Shown piece after piece: positions 27,437 to 36,248 of a stretch of DNA of 64,000 bases. Source of the DNA: Mariprofundus sp. UBA1536 (GTDB lineage Bacteria; Pseudomonadota; Zetaproteobacteria; Mariprofundales; Mariprofundaceae); the NCBI GenBank assembly GCA_002323245.1, contig DCPU01000018.1:1-64000 (forward strand), written 5' to 3'. A model generated the notes under the pieces. That model saw only the letters and a list, made by a program, of their open reading frames with translations. It searched no databases and was not told where the DNA came from. Position 1 is the stretch's first letter. Each line of letters starts with the position of its first letter. The translations under genes were made by a program, and so were the position numbers.

Positions 27437-29824
27437 TTACGATTTACTGGCTTTGGCAAAAGCTGCCGCCAAAGCGCTCATTTCTTGCGGTTTACCTTTG
27501 TTGTTGCCACGGGCTTGTCCTTGCTTGGCGGCGGGTTTGTTTTGACCGCCTTTACCGCGGCCACCCTTATCACCACCACGATTTGGCGATGGTTTGAGGG
27601 GTTGTTGGAGTTTTCGTTTGACCAACACTGCGGCCGCATATTCTTCTTGCACTTGTTTGGCTTGTTCGGGTTTGTCGGCAAGGCGCATGGTGAGTGAAAT
27701 GCGTTTACGTTTCACATCAAAATCCAATACTTTCACTTGCACAATTTGCCCGGCTTTGACCACTTTGCGAGGATCATCGACAAACTTTTCAGCCAGGGCA
27801 GAGATATGTACCAAGCCATCTTGATGCACGCCGATATCCACAAAAGCGCCAAAATTGGTCACATTGCTAACCACGCCCTCAAGAATCATGCCTTCACGCA
27901 AATCGTGGATTTCATTCACGCCTTTTTTGAATTTGGCTGTTTTAAAGCTTGGGCGCGGATCGCGGCCTGGCTTTTTCAGCTCTTCAATCACATCGGCAAC
28001 GGTTTGTTTACCAAATGTAGCATCGGCAAATTCAGCGGGTTTGATATCGGCCAACACTTCAGGTGCCGCCAAGACCTCTTGAATGCTCTTGGTGATTTTT
28101 GCCAAGATTTTTTCAACCAAGGCGTAGGATTCGGGATGCACCGCTGAGGCATCAAGCGGATTGCTGCCTTTGGGGATTCGCAAGAAACCAGCGGCTTGCT
28201 CAAAACTTTTGGGGCCAATGCCTTTGATTTTTTTCAATTGTTCGCGGTTGGTGAATGCGCCGAGGGCATCACGTTGTTTGACAATTTCAGTCGCCATTTT
28301 GGCATTAAGCCCCGCCACATAAGTGAGCAGTTGCACCGATGCTGTGTTGATATCCACGCCCACATGATTCACGCAGTCTTCAACAATACGCACCAAAGCA
28401 TCATCCAAATGCCCTTGGTTCACATCATGCTGATATTGACCCACGCCAATCGCTTTGGGCTCGATTTTCACCAGCTCTGCCAACGGGTCTTGCAAGCGGC
28501 GGGCAATGGAAACGGCTCCGCGCAGGGACACATCGATATTCGGAAATTCCAGTGATGCCAGTTCCGATGCCGAATATACCGAAGCGCCAGCTTCGGAAAC
28601 CACCACAGAAGTCAGCGGCAATTGCGGGAATTGTTTGCATAAATCGGCAACAAGCTTTTCGGTTTCCCTTGAGCCTGTGCCATTGCCAATCGCAATCAGT
28701 TCAAATTTATGTTTATCAGCAAGCACCGCCAAAGCAGCTATGGATTCTTGCCAACGGTTTTGTGGGGCATGCGGATAAATCACTGCTGTTTCAAGCAATT
28801 TACCGCGTTGGTCCACCACAGCCACTTTCACACCGGTGCGAATGCCCGGATCTAGGCCAAGGGTAGCTTTGCCACCAGCAGGGGCTGCCAGCAATAAATC
28901 TCGCAGGTTTTCACCAAATACAGCAATGGCTTCTTCTTCAGCTTTGAGGCGAAGTTCTTGAAAAAAATCGTTTTGCAAACGTTTTAAAATCTTTTTCCAA
29001 GCCAGCTCGCAAGTGTTTAGCAAATACGGATAGGCCGCAGCCTTGCGATTACTCAGCTTTAAAAAGGCCGCAAGTTTGTTGATGAAGCCAGTAGCATCAC
29101 CTTCCATGTTTTCCAGCAATTTGACGCGCAAGAAACCTTCGCTTTGGCCGCGGAACATGGCCAAAGCCCGGTGCGATGGCACCTTTTTATAACTTTCAGA
29201 AAAATCAAAATAATCCTGAAACTTTTCTGCTTCCGCCATTTTCTTTTTGACCACATCGCTTTTGACAACGGCAGTTGCTTTGAGGTCATCGCGCAGTGAT
29301 TGTAGCAAATCTGCATCTTCCGCTAGGTAGTCGATTAGGATTTCTTGGGCGCCAGCGAGCACGGATGGCACATCAGCAAAACCTTTGTCGGGATTGAGAT
29401 AGGCAACAGCTGCCTCTTCGGGATTTTGATTTTGCTCTTTGCGCAGGCTTCTGGCCAAAGGCGCAAGGCCTGCTTCTGCAGCCAACGTGGCTTTGCTGGT
29501 GCGTTTGGGTTTATAGGGTAAATACAAATCTTCCAAACGGGTTAGTGTGGTTGTGGCCAAGATGGCTTTTTGTAAGTCGCGGGTGAGCAGGCCTTGTTTT
29601 TCAATGCTTTGTAAAATGGTGTTTTGGCGCGCTTCAAAATCGCGTAAATATTGCAGGCGTTTTTCCAGCAAGCGCAATTGCACATCATCAAGGTTGTCAG
29701 TGGCTTCTTTACGATAGCGGGCGATAAAGGGCACAGTGGCGCCGCCATCTAGGAGCTCAATAGCAGCTTTGGCTTGGCGCGTTTGAATGCCAACTTCTTT
29801 GGCGATGATGTCAATGATGTTCAT
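27437..29824 (-). CDS. tex: Tex transcription accessory protein
   Basis: 795 residues, the normal Tex length; the start follows GAGGAA. Order: helical Tex N-terminal domain (ATVPFIARYRKEATDNLDDVQ), YqgF/RNase H-like domain (LGLDPGIRTGVKVAVVD, about 325-455), helix-hairpin-helix region (IKGIGPKSFEQAAGFLRI) and C-terminal S1 RNA-binding domain (EGVVSNVTNFGAFVDIGVHQDGLVH, about 655-725), then a basic Gly/Lys tail. Tex binds nucleic acids and affects transcription of toxin or stress genes in several bacteria. It stands alone, apparently with its own terminator. Confidence 0.97.
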   Translation of the reverse strand: MNIIDIIAKEVGIQTRQAKAAIELLDGGATVPFIARYRKEATDNLDDVQLRLLEKRLQYLRDFEARQNTILQSIEKQGLLTRDLQKAILATTTLTRLEDLYLPYKPKRTSKATLAAEAGLAPLARSLRKEQNQNPEEAAVAYLNPDKGFADVPSVLAGAQEILIDYLAEDADLLQSLRDDLKATAVVKSDVVKKKMAEAEKFQDYFDFSESYKKVPSHRALAMFRGQSEGFLRVKLLENMEGDATGFINKLAAFLKLSNRKAAAYPYLLNTCELAWKKILKRLQNDFFQELRLKAEEEAIAVFGENLRDLLLAAPAGGKATLGLDPGIRTGVKVAVVDQRGKLLETAVIYPHAPQNRWQESIAALAVLADKHKFELIAIGNGTGSRETEKLVADLCKQFPQLPLTSVVVSEAGASVYSASELASLEFPNIDVSLRGAVSIARRLQDPLAELVKIEPKAIGVGQYQHDVNQGHLDDALVRIVEDCVNHVGVDINTASVQLLTYVAGLNAKMATEIVKQRDALGAFTNREQLKKIKGIGPKSFEQAAGFLRIPKGSNPLDASAVHPESYALVEKILAKITKSIQEVLAAPEVLADIKPAEFADATFGKQTVADVIEELKKPGRDPRPSFKTAKFKKGVNEIHDLREGMILEGVVSNVTNFGAFVDIGVHQDGLVHISALAEKFVDDPRKVVKAGQIVQVKVLDFDVKRKRISLTMRLADKPEQAKQVQEEYAAAVLVKRKLQQPLKPSPNRGGDKGGRGKGGQNKPAAKQGQARGNNKGKPQEMSALAAAFAKASKS

Positions 29825-29937
29825 GATTTAAAATTCCTCAATGAATGATGGTGCACAGTAAAATTATCGTGCTTTTATATAGGGTTGTTTGTGTTGCGAT
29901 TAAAGGGGGTACGGGCTTTAGCTGTTTGCTCAGTGGT

Positions 29938-30783
29938 TTATTCAGGCACCAGCCAACCCATATGTTTTTCACCTTTGTTGTCGGTGAGTTTGTCACACAC
30001 CCAATCCAAGCTCGATTTCATAGCTTGCTGGGCGTTCCACGGCGGGTTGATAATCAGTAAACCTGAGCCGTGCATTTGTAAGTCGGGGAAACAATCTTTG
30101 GTATCAAGCTCCACGCGGAAAATTTTACGTATGCCGGAATTTTTCAAAGACCGGAGAAGGGTGATGTGGCGCTCTTCGGGCAACATGGGATACCAAATCA
30201 CATACACACCATTGGCAAAACGCTTATGCGCTTGGGCAACGGTCTTGGCCACTTGTGTGTATTCATCTTTGATTTCATACGAGGGGTCGATAAAAATTAG
30301 GCCACGTTTTTCTGGCGGGGGGACCAAAGCTTTGATGGCTTCAAAAGCATCGCGTTTGAGCACGGCAACACCATGAAGGCGAGAGAATTGATGGTTTAAA
30401 TCATCAAATTCTTGCGGATGTAAATCACAGGCCACCAGCCTATCGTTGTCGCGCTGTAAATGATGCAATACTGAGGTTGAGCCCGGATAATAGGTTAAAC
30501 CGCCCTCGCTGTTTTGGGCTTGAGTGTGTAAGAACCAGCGATGCACACCCATCGGCGAGCGCTCATGGCGCAGAGGCCAAAGCTTGCGCACCCCAGTTTC
30601 AGCTTCATTGGTTTTGAGCGCATGGGCGCTGCTTAAGTCGTACACACCGCGGCTGGCAAAAGCATCAAGTAAAAACAATGGTTTATCTTTGGCTTGCATG
30701 CCCGCCAAGATATCGCCAAGGATGATGTGTTTTAAAACATCAGCGTGATTGCCGGCATGGTATGTGTGTTGGTAACTAAGCAT
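29938..30783 (-). CDS. rlmJ: 23S rRNA (adenine-2030-N6)-methyltransferase
   Basis: 281 residues, matching E. coli RlmJ (280). The start LSYQHTYHAGNHADVLKH is the family signature. RlmJ methylates A2030 of 23S rRNA. The N6-methyltransferase motif IV, DPPY in most members, is DPSY here (166-169: IDPSYE), a Pro-to-Ser change at the target-base pocket. Motif X/I elements (LDAFASRGVYDL) look intact and the protein ends normally, so activity is likely retained. The gene follows an AGGA ribosome site. Confidence 0.95.
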   Translation of the reverse strand: MLSYQHTYHAGNHADVLKHIILGDILAGMQAKDKPLFLLDAFASRGVYDLSSAHALKTNEAETGVRKLWPLRHERSPMGVHRWFLHTQAQNSEGGLTYYPGSTSVLHHLQRDNDRLVACDLHPQEFDDLNHQFSRLHGVAVLKRDAFEAIKALVPPPEKRGLIFIDPSYEIKDEYTQVAKTVAQAHKRFANGVYVIWYPMLPEERHITLLRSLKNSGIRKIFRVELDTKDCFPDLQMHGSGLLIINPPWNAQQAMKSSLDWVCDKLTDNKGEKHMGWLVPE

Positions 30784-30859
30784 GGCGGCATCCTGAATGC
30801 GTGGTTATGTTTTGCATAGGAATAAGGCTTGGGTGCTTTAAAAAGGGGTGGGGGAATCG

Positions 30860-31462
30860 ATGGAAGTTTGGTTTGAGCACGTCATTCGACAACTGATATT
30901 GTACAGCTTTCCTGTGTTGGTTTCCCTGGCCTTGATTGCCTTGCTCTCGCTGCCAAACACTAAAACTGCTGATGAACGGCCGTTTCGTCTCTTCTGGGCT
31001 GGGATATGGCTGCCGCTGTTCGCAAGTTTGTTATTCGGGCGGGCTGTGATTGTCGCTTTGCCCTTTCCCATCCAAGATGGGCTTAAAGCTGCTGCTGTGC
31101 GTTTGCTGGGGCATGGCTTGTTGGCCGTGCTTGGCTTTTCACTCTTCATATGGGCGCTGGCGCATCCGCCTGCGGCTGGCTTGCCGCCGCTGCATTTTTG
31201 GTGGGCCAAGGTGTTGATGTATTACAATCTTTGTATGGTGGCGATGCACATCTTGCCAATGCCAACCATGGTCTTGGGCGAATGGATAATGCGCTACCCC
31301 TTCTTTGCTAGATACCATCAAGTTTTTCGTAGTAACGCACTGACCTACATTGTGCCCATCGCAATACTCGCAGCTACCCCATTGCTAGATACAGTATTAG
31401 GCGGTGTGCTGATTTACCCGGTGTATGAAATATTGGCATCGTGGGCGGAAATGAAACGCTAA
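30860..31462 (+). CDS. Polytopic membrane protein of unknown function
   Basis: 200 residues from ATG 30860 (GGGGGAA upstream); an in-frame GTG at 30848 is an alternative. Five or six hydrophobic segments cover most of the chain. The segment YYNLCMVAMHILPMPTMVLG recalls the third helix of site-2 (M50) metalloproteases, where N-(x)4-NxxP(x)PxxDG is expected, but no HExxH zinc motif or DG pair is present. It could be a degenerate M50-like protein or an unrelated family. Neighbours give no hint. Confidence 0.6.
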   Translation: MEVWFEHVIRQLILYSFPVLVSLALIALLSLPNTKTADERPFRLFWAGIWLPLFASLLFGRAVIVALPFPIQDGLKAAAVRLLGHGLLAVLGFSLFIWALAHPPAAGLPPLHFWWAKVLMYYNLCMVAMHILPMPTMVLGEWIMRYPFFARYHQVFRSNALTYIVPIAILAATPLLDTVLGGVLIYPVYEILASWAEMKR

Positions 31463-31533
31463 AAGCCGCTGCTAGCGCAGCATCAGAAAACGTTTAGCAT
31501 ACTGCCTCGAGCTAGGTTTGCTTAGGAGTAGTT

Positions 31534-32331
31534 ATGTTGTTTGATGATCAAGACCAACTGGAAGGTAGGGCATTGTATATTGCACAGCGCCTTGATTTAA
31601 AAGCGTTGGAGCAGTCGCAGCGCTTGGCCAATAATCCGCTGGTGGTGCGCGCAGGAAGCAAGGGTATGGCTGCCTTGTTTCGTTATGGCGTGGTGGTGGT
31701 GTTTGGGCTTGATGGTATTGAAGAAGCGGCCTTTCTCAAAGATTTGCGCCATTTTGCCCATGAACCCTTTGAGCATTTTGAAGCTGAAACTGTAAACCTG
31801 TGTTTAAGTGCGGCTATGCCTGAACATGCTACACATGATATTGATCTGGATATGTTTAACATCGAGCGCTTACAAGTGGTGGCCAGTGTGTTGGCCAAAA
31901 GCGTGATTTTGGCGCATTACGAATTGGAAGTAGCCAAAACATTTGAAAGCATTGAGCCCTTAGCGCAAAGCTTGCAACAAGGTAGCAGCCACGCCCACGG
32001 TGGCGCGCAGCTCTTGGCGCATATTGGTGATGTGCTCATGATTCAAGGCAGAATGGTCGGGCGCGTTGAAGTGAGCGAAAAGCCCGAATTGTTATGGGAA
32101 GAGCCGCAATACGAACGCCTGCACAAGCGCATGGCTGAAGAGTATGAATTGATTGAGCGCCACCGATCTTTGGAGCGTAAACTCGAACTGATTTCGAAAA
32201 CTGCAGAAACCCTGCTGGGCCTTTTACAAAACCAACGCTCGCATCGGGTGGAATGGTATATCGTGATTTTGATTGTGATTGAGGTTTTTCTTACCCTTTA
32301 CGAAATGTGGACCAAACACCTGATAGGTTGA
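31534..32331 (+). CDS. RMD1/DUF155 family membrane-anchored protein
   Basis: 265 residues; the start follows TAGGAG. The central DUF155 domain has FRYGVVVVFGLDGIEE, then LAKSVILAHYE, a helical region with EYELIERHRSLERKLELISK, and a single C-terminal transmembrane helix (VEWYIVILIVIEVFLTLYEM). Eukaryotic members (RMND1, Sif2) are mitochondrial membrane proteins needed for organelle translation; bacterial function is not established. It ends 2 bases before the DUF2817 gene, so the two are co-transcribed. Confidence 0.85.
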   Translation: MLFDDQDQLEGRALYIAQRLDLKALEQSQRLANNPLVVRAGSKGMAALFRYGVVVVFGLDGIEEAAFLKDLRHFAHEPFEHFEAETVNLCLSAAMPEHATHDIDLDMFNIERLQVVASVLAKSVILAHYELEVAKTFESIEPLAQSLQQGSSHAHGGAQLLAHIGDVLMIQGRMVGRVEVSEKPELLWEEPQYERLHKRMAEEYELIERHRSLERKLELISKTAETLLGLLQNQRSHRVEWYIVILIVIEVFLTLYEMWTKHLIG

Positions 32332-32332
32332 T

Positions 32333-33436
32333 ATGGCCATGTCCGTTTTTTCCGAAGATTATCAACAAGCCAGACAAGCCTTTTTAAGCGCTGCCAAAGC
32401 CAGCGGCGGAGCTTTAGAATCATTTAAACATAACCTTTCATGCCCTAAAGGACTACCGTTGTTCACGGATGTGCTTTGGCTGGGAAAAGATGATGCCAAA
32501 ACAGTATTGTTGATGCTCTCAGCCACCCATGGTGTGGAAGGTTTTTCTGGCTCCGCAGCGCAAATTGATTTCTTAAACACCTATAGCTGTGGTGGGCTCA
32601 CATTACCCTCAGATGTAGCCGTGTTGCTGATTCACGCCCTCAACCCGCATGGCTTTGCTTGGCTGCGCCGCGTGGATGAAGCGGGTATTGATTTGAATCG
32701 AAACTACGTGGATTTCAGCAAGTCTTTACCCATCAATGCTGGTTATGCTCAGCTTGCCAATGTACTGGTACCATGCTCTTTAGATGCAGCCACGCTGCAA
32801 ACATGCGAAACCAAGCTACAAGCCTATAAAGATTCGTTTGGAGAAGTGGCCTACGAAAAAGCCTTATCTGCGGGGCAATATGCTTTTCCAGAAGGTTTGT
32901 TTTATGGCGGCCAAGCACCCTGTTGGTCGCGTTTGCTTTGTGAGCAGATGATTGAAAAATTCTCGTTCAAGCAAAGGGTTTGTGTGGCGGTTATTGATTT
33001 TCACACTGGCTTAGGCCCTTTTGGTTATGGCGAGCCCATTTGTGAGCATTTACCCAACACCCAAGGCAATGCGTTAGCACGGTTGTGGTATGGCGATTCG
33101 CTCACCGAACCCGCCTTGGGCACTTCCACATCTGTGGCGAAAACAGGCTTATCTGATGATGGTTGGATAACCATGCTTGGCGATAAATTGGTCTTCATCG
33201 CCCTAGAATTTGGCACCTACGATTTTGAAAATATGAAACAAGTGCTCCGCGCAGACCATTGGCTGCATGCGCAAGGCAAAGTTGATTGGCAAGACCCAGT
33301 CACCCAAACCATCAAAGCCAACATTCGCAGTCACTTTTATCCTGCCACCTCAGATTGGGAAGAGATGGTCTTAATTCGCTCAAGAGAATGCATTCAGCAG
33401 GCGATAGCAGGGATTTCTGCAGTAACCCACAACTAG
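32333..33436 (+). CDS. DUF2817 (M14-like) zinc carboxypeptidase-type protein
   Basis: 367 residues. Zinc-peptidase features of DUF2817, a branch of the M14 fold: SATHGVEGFSGSAAQ (His and Glu ligands), ALNPHGFAWLRRVDEAGIDLNRNYVDF, VIDFHTGLGPFGYGE (third ligand His) and FIALEFGTYD, supplying the catalytic Glu. No signal peptide is present, so it acts in the cytoplasm. It is 2 bases after the DUF155 gene and convergent with the RLAN ATP-grasp gene. An inferred role is removal or trimming of peptides made by the neighbouring ligases. Confidence 0.85.
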   Translation: MAMSVFSEDYQQARQAFLSAAKASGGALESFKHNLSCPKGLPLFTDVLWLGKDDAKTVLLMLSATHGVEGFSGSAAQIDFLNTYSCGGLTLPSDVAVLLIHALNPHGFAWLRRVDEAGIDLNRNYVDFSKSLPINAGYAQLANVLVPCSLDAATLQTCETKLQAYKDSFGEVAYEKALSAGQYAFPEGLFYGGQAPCWSRLLCEQMIEKFSFKQRVCVAVIDFHTGLGPFGYGEPICEHLPNTQGNALARLWYGDSLTEPALGTSTSVAKTGLSDDGWITMLGDKLVFIALEFGTYDFENMKQVLRADHWLHAQGKVDWQDPVTQTIKANIRSHFYPATSDWEEMVLIRSRECIQQAIAGISAVTHN

Positions 33437-33458
33437 GAAAATGATTCTTACACGCGAA

Positions 33459-33490
33459 CAGGGCTTTGTAGATAAAAGCCCTATTGCTTT
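33459..33490 (+). terminator. Probable terminator after the DUF2817 gene
   Basis: Stem AGGGCTTT / AAAGCCCT with a short loop, 24 bases past the stop and followed by ATTGCTTTAATT. The T-tract is weak. It lies between convergent genes. Confidence 0.5.
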
Positions 33491-33496
33491 AATTGA

Positions 33497-34987
33497 TTAA
33501 CCGTTACGCGTGAGTTCGATGCGGCGGATGAAGTCTTTGAGTACGATTTCGTAGAGCTCGCCTTTAAGCACCTTATCTTCCACGCCTTGGTCGATATTGG
33601 GATTGTCGTTAATTTCAATCACAAACACGCCGTGGTCGTTTTGTTTTAAATCCACACCGTAAAAGCCTGAACCAATCAAATCGGCGGCTTTGAGCGCCAA
33701 ATCGACGACTTCTTTGGGTGCATCTTCCACGTGCATGGTGGAAAAACCGCCAGGAATCGCTGAGCCATCGGCTTTGTGGTTTACAATCTGCCAGTGGCCT
33801 CGGGATTGTTTGTATTGGCATGCAAAAATCGGTTTGCGATTGAGAATGCCAATGCGCCAATCGTAGGCAGTGTACATAAACTCTTGGGCCAAAATGATGC
33901 GCGAGTGAGCAAAGAGATTTTTGGCGGCATCAAGCACTTGCTGACGATTTTCCACCTTAAACATACCGCGCGAAAATGAGCCATCGGGAATTTTAAGCAC
34001 CATGGGGAAATTGAGCTCCATAGCAATGGCATCGGCCACCGACTCATCAAAGCGATATCGATTGAGCGGAATGGTTTTGGGTGTGGGCAGGTTTTGCGCC
34101 GACAAACGCTCCCACATATAGACTTTATTGGTGCAGCGGATGATGGATTTGGGATCGTCCAACACGGGCATGCCCTCAGCTTCGGCTTTGCGCGCAAAGC
34201 GGAAGGTGTGGTTATCAATGGATGTCGTTTCGCGGATAAATAGGGCATCAAATTCAGTGAGGTGGCTATAGTCTTTCTTTTGAATCAGCTCCACATCCAT
34301 GCGCAGCTTCTTGCCCGCTTTGATAAAGCGCTCGAAAGCATCCATATCCGATGGGGGTAATTTCTCATTGGGATTGTAGAGAATCGCCAAATCGTAGAGC
34401 GGGGCTTGGGTTTTGGTGATACGTTTGCGCTTATGCACGCGGGTGAAGCTGCGCAAGCTGGCTTCAAAATGGTCAGCCAAAGCGATGGTGACTTGATGAA
34501 GACCCATGGGTTTGATGCTGCGAATATGCCAACGTGTATCGTGGGTGATTTTCAGCTTGAGTAGGGGATAACGGAACACATCAAATAATTCCGCAGCCAA
34601 GCGGGCAAAGCGGGCATCATCGCAATAACCAAAGAACACATACAATTCAAAGGCATCTTGTGGCGGCTCGGCCAAGCGATTGATGGTTTTAACAAGGTGT
34701 TGTTCAAGCTCAGGCAGCGAAAATGAATACAGACTTTGTTTGGATAAATCGACAATGTCGGCAACCGTGGGCATGGGAATGTCATTGCGCGCTTCAGCAA
34801 GCAACGAGCAATAATAACCGCCACTAAGGTAAGTGTAGTGGCGGCAAAGATTAATCACACGCTGCGGGCGCTTTTGCGGCTCGGCTTTTTTGGTGAGGTA
34901 GTCGTTGGCAGTGACGATATCAATGCCATCAATCTCCCATTTCCAATCTTTGGTACGATCAACAATCACAGTGTGCCTAGTTGGCAT
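33497..34987 (-). CDS. RLAN-domain RimK-like ATP-grasp ligase
   Basis: 496 residues from ATG 34987, set by AAGGAGAC just upstream; longer in-frame starts are implausible. The N-terminal RLAN domain (about 1-170: GIDIVTANDYL, RVINLCRHYTYLSGGYYCSLL) is followed by an ATP-grasp domain (about 280-495) with VLKIPDGSFSRGMFKVEN, FMYTAYDWRIGILN and the metal-binding VIEINDNPNIDQGVED. Such enzymes form amide bonds, usually adding amino acids to protein or peptide acceptors as RimK adds Glu to S6. The start overlaps the upstream GNAT-C39 gene by 11 bases. This pair is a known conserved neighbourhood predicted to make a peptide tag; the substrate is unknown. Confidence 0.93.
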   Translation of the reverse strand: MPTRHTVIVDRTKDWKWEIDGIDIVTANDYLTKKAEPQKRPQRVINLCRHYTYLSGGYYCSLLAEARNDIPMPTVADIVDLSKQSLYSFSLPELEQHLVKTINRLAEPPQDAFELYVFFGYCDDARFARLAAELFDVFRYPLLKLKITHDTRWHIRSIKPMGLHQVTIALADHFEASLRSFTRVHKRKRITKTQAPLYDLAILYNPNEKLPPSDMDAFERFIKAGKKLRMDVELIQKKDYSHLTEFDALFIRETTSIDNHTFRFARKAEAEGMPVLDDPKSIIRCTNKVYMWERLSAQNLPTPKTIPLNRYRFDESVADAIAMELNFPMVLKIPDGSFSRGMFKVENRQQVLDAAKNLFAHSRIILAQEFMYTAYDWRIGILNRKPIFACQYKQSRGHWQIVNHKADGSAIPGGFSTMHVEDAPKEVVDLALKAADLIGSGFYGVDLKQNDHGVFVIEINDNPNIDQGVEDKVLKGELYEIVLKDFIRRIELTRNG

Positions 34988-36101
34988 GAGTGTCTCCTTG
35001 AAACAATAAAATCGTAGCATATTGGCGGCTGGTGCCATAAAAACGCATGCGGTCGAATGCTTTGCGCGGCACGGGAATGCCAAAACAAGTGGTCTCGCTA
35101 TGGCCTTCTTTGCTGTCAATAAAGGGCTCATGAATATAAACAAAAAGCTCATCAAAGCCGCTGACCACCACCCAATGCGGGGATTTATCGCCAGTGAGCT
35201 GATAAGCGCTAATCAAGACCACAGCGGCTGCACCTTGACGAAAGCGGGTTTCCAAATCGGCAAGCGATAAATGGCGCTCAAAAAGTGGGATATTCAGCTG
35301 TTGCATTTCAGCTAAGAAATCTTCTTGCACCACGCGAATCACTTCGCGCTTTTCTTCATTGCGCACCGAATCAATAAACATAATCGCATCAGCAGGTGTA
35401 TAGACTTCAGCGCGCAGCCCGCGATGACAGGCGGATAACGCAAGACCAAAGGGGCTGCAACCGCCATGGCCAGAAGTCATGAAAATGCTGGTGGCCTCGC
35501 GCCAAATGCGCAGCTCCATATGTCTGCTCAGCTCGATATTAGGATCCAACGATTTCATCGCCATCATGATTGAAGCGGGGCCGCAGGTGAATTCCAAGGT
35601 TTGCCCATAATAAGGGATGGGGCTGACATCGGGGGTGAGATGCGGTGCTAAAGGCTTTTCCATGCGCAGGGCAGCACCATGGTCTTCATAATAATCTGGA
35701 TATATATCAAAATCGCGATAGCCAAATTTTCGATACAGAGCAATGGCAGCGTTGTTGTGGATGTGCACTTCAAGGCGCATCGAAACTACGCCATGGGTAA
35801 GCGCATCCTTTTCGCAAGCTAACATCAGGGCATTGGCAATGCCTTTGCCGCGTGAAGCAGGGTCTATCGCTAACGAATAAAGGCGCGCCATGGATGTGTT
35901 TTGATGAAACAAGACAAGGCTATAGCCGAGCACTTTGTAGTCTTCAACAAACACCAACAGCGATGAAGTGCCTTTGTTGATAAAGCGACGGAAGCTGCGC
36001 TCGGATATTCGGTCTGTATCGAAACATTGTTGCTCAAGGTAGATAAGGCCGGCTAGGTCGGTCATTTGTGCTGAACGAAGTTGAACTGGGTGAATCATCA
36101 T
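34977..36101 (-). CDS. GNAT acetyltransferase - C39-like peptidase fusion
   Basis: 374 residues. Residues 1-150 are a RimI-like GNAT domain (LYSLAIDPASRGKGIANALM, EVHIHNNAAIALYRKFGYRD). Residues 160-365 form a papain-like C39-type peptidase domain with Cys173 in FTCGPASIMMAM and the His in SPHWVVVSGF. The fusion is typically coupled to an RLAN ATP-grasp ligase, as here (11-base overlap). It may acetylate N-termini or transfer amino acids, and cleave or ligate the peptide. No clean ribosome site is visible before the double ATG. It is divergent from the second ligase operon, 147 bases from its start. Confidence 0.9.
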   Translation of the reverse strand: MMIHPVQLRSAQMTDLAGLIYLEQQCFDTDRISERSFRRFINKGTSSLLVFVEDYKVLGYSLVLFHQNTSMARLYSLAIDPASRGKGIANALMLACEKDALTHGVVSMRLEVHIHNNAAIALYRKFGYRDFDIYPDYYEDHGAALRMEKPLAPHLTPDVSPIPYYGQTLEFTCGPASIMMAMKSLDPNIELSRHMELRIWREATSIFMTSGHGGCSPFGLALSACHRGLRAEVYTPADAIMFIDSVRNEEKREVIRVVQEDFLAEMQQLNIPLFERHLSLADLETRFRQGAAAVVLISAYQLTGDKSPHWVVVSGFDELFVYIHEPFIDSKEGHSETTCFGIPVPRKAFDRMRFYGTSRQYATILLFQGDTHAN

Positions 36102-36248
36102 AAAGGGTCAATCAAATCAAACATGGGCGAACGCTGTGGCTACTGCAGGTTGCCGTCAATGGGTGATTTTTGGAGTATTTACTTTTGTTATGGCAGCCAT
36201 TTTACGCCTTGCCTTGACAGGGAAAAGCTGCTGTGGAAGAACGGCCGT

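Noticed and set aside
29885..30376. 163-codon plus-strand frame over rlmJ
   Set aside because: It overlaps the RlmJ frame, has no ribosome site and no family similarity.
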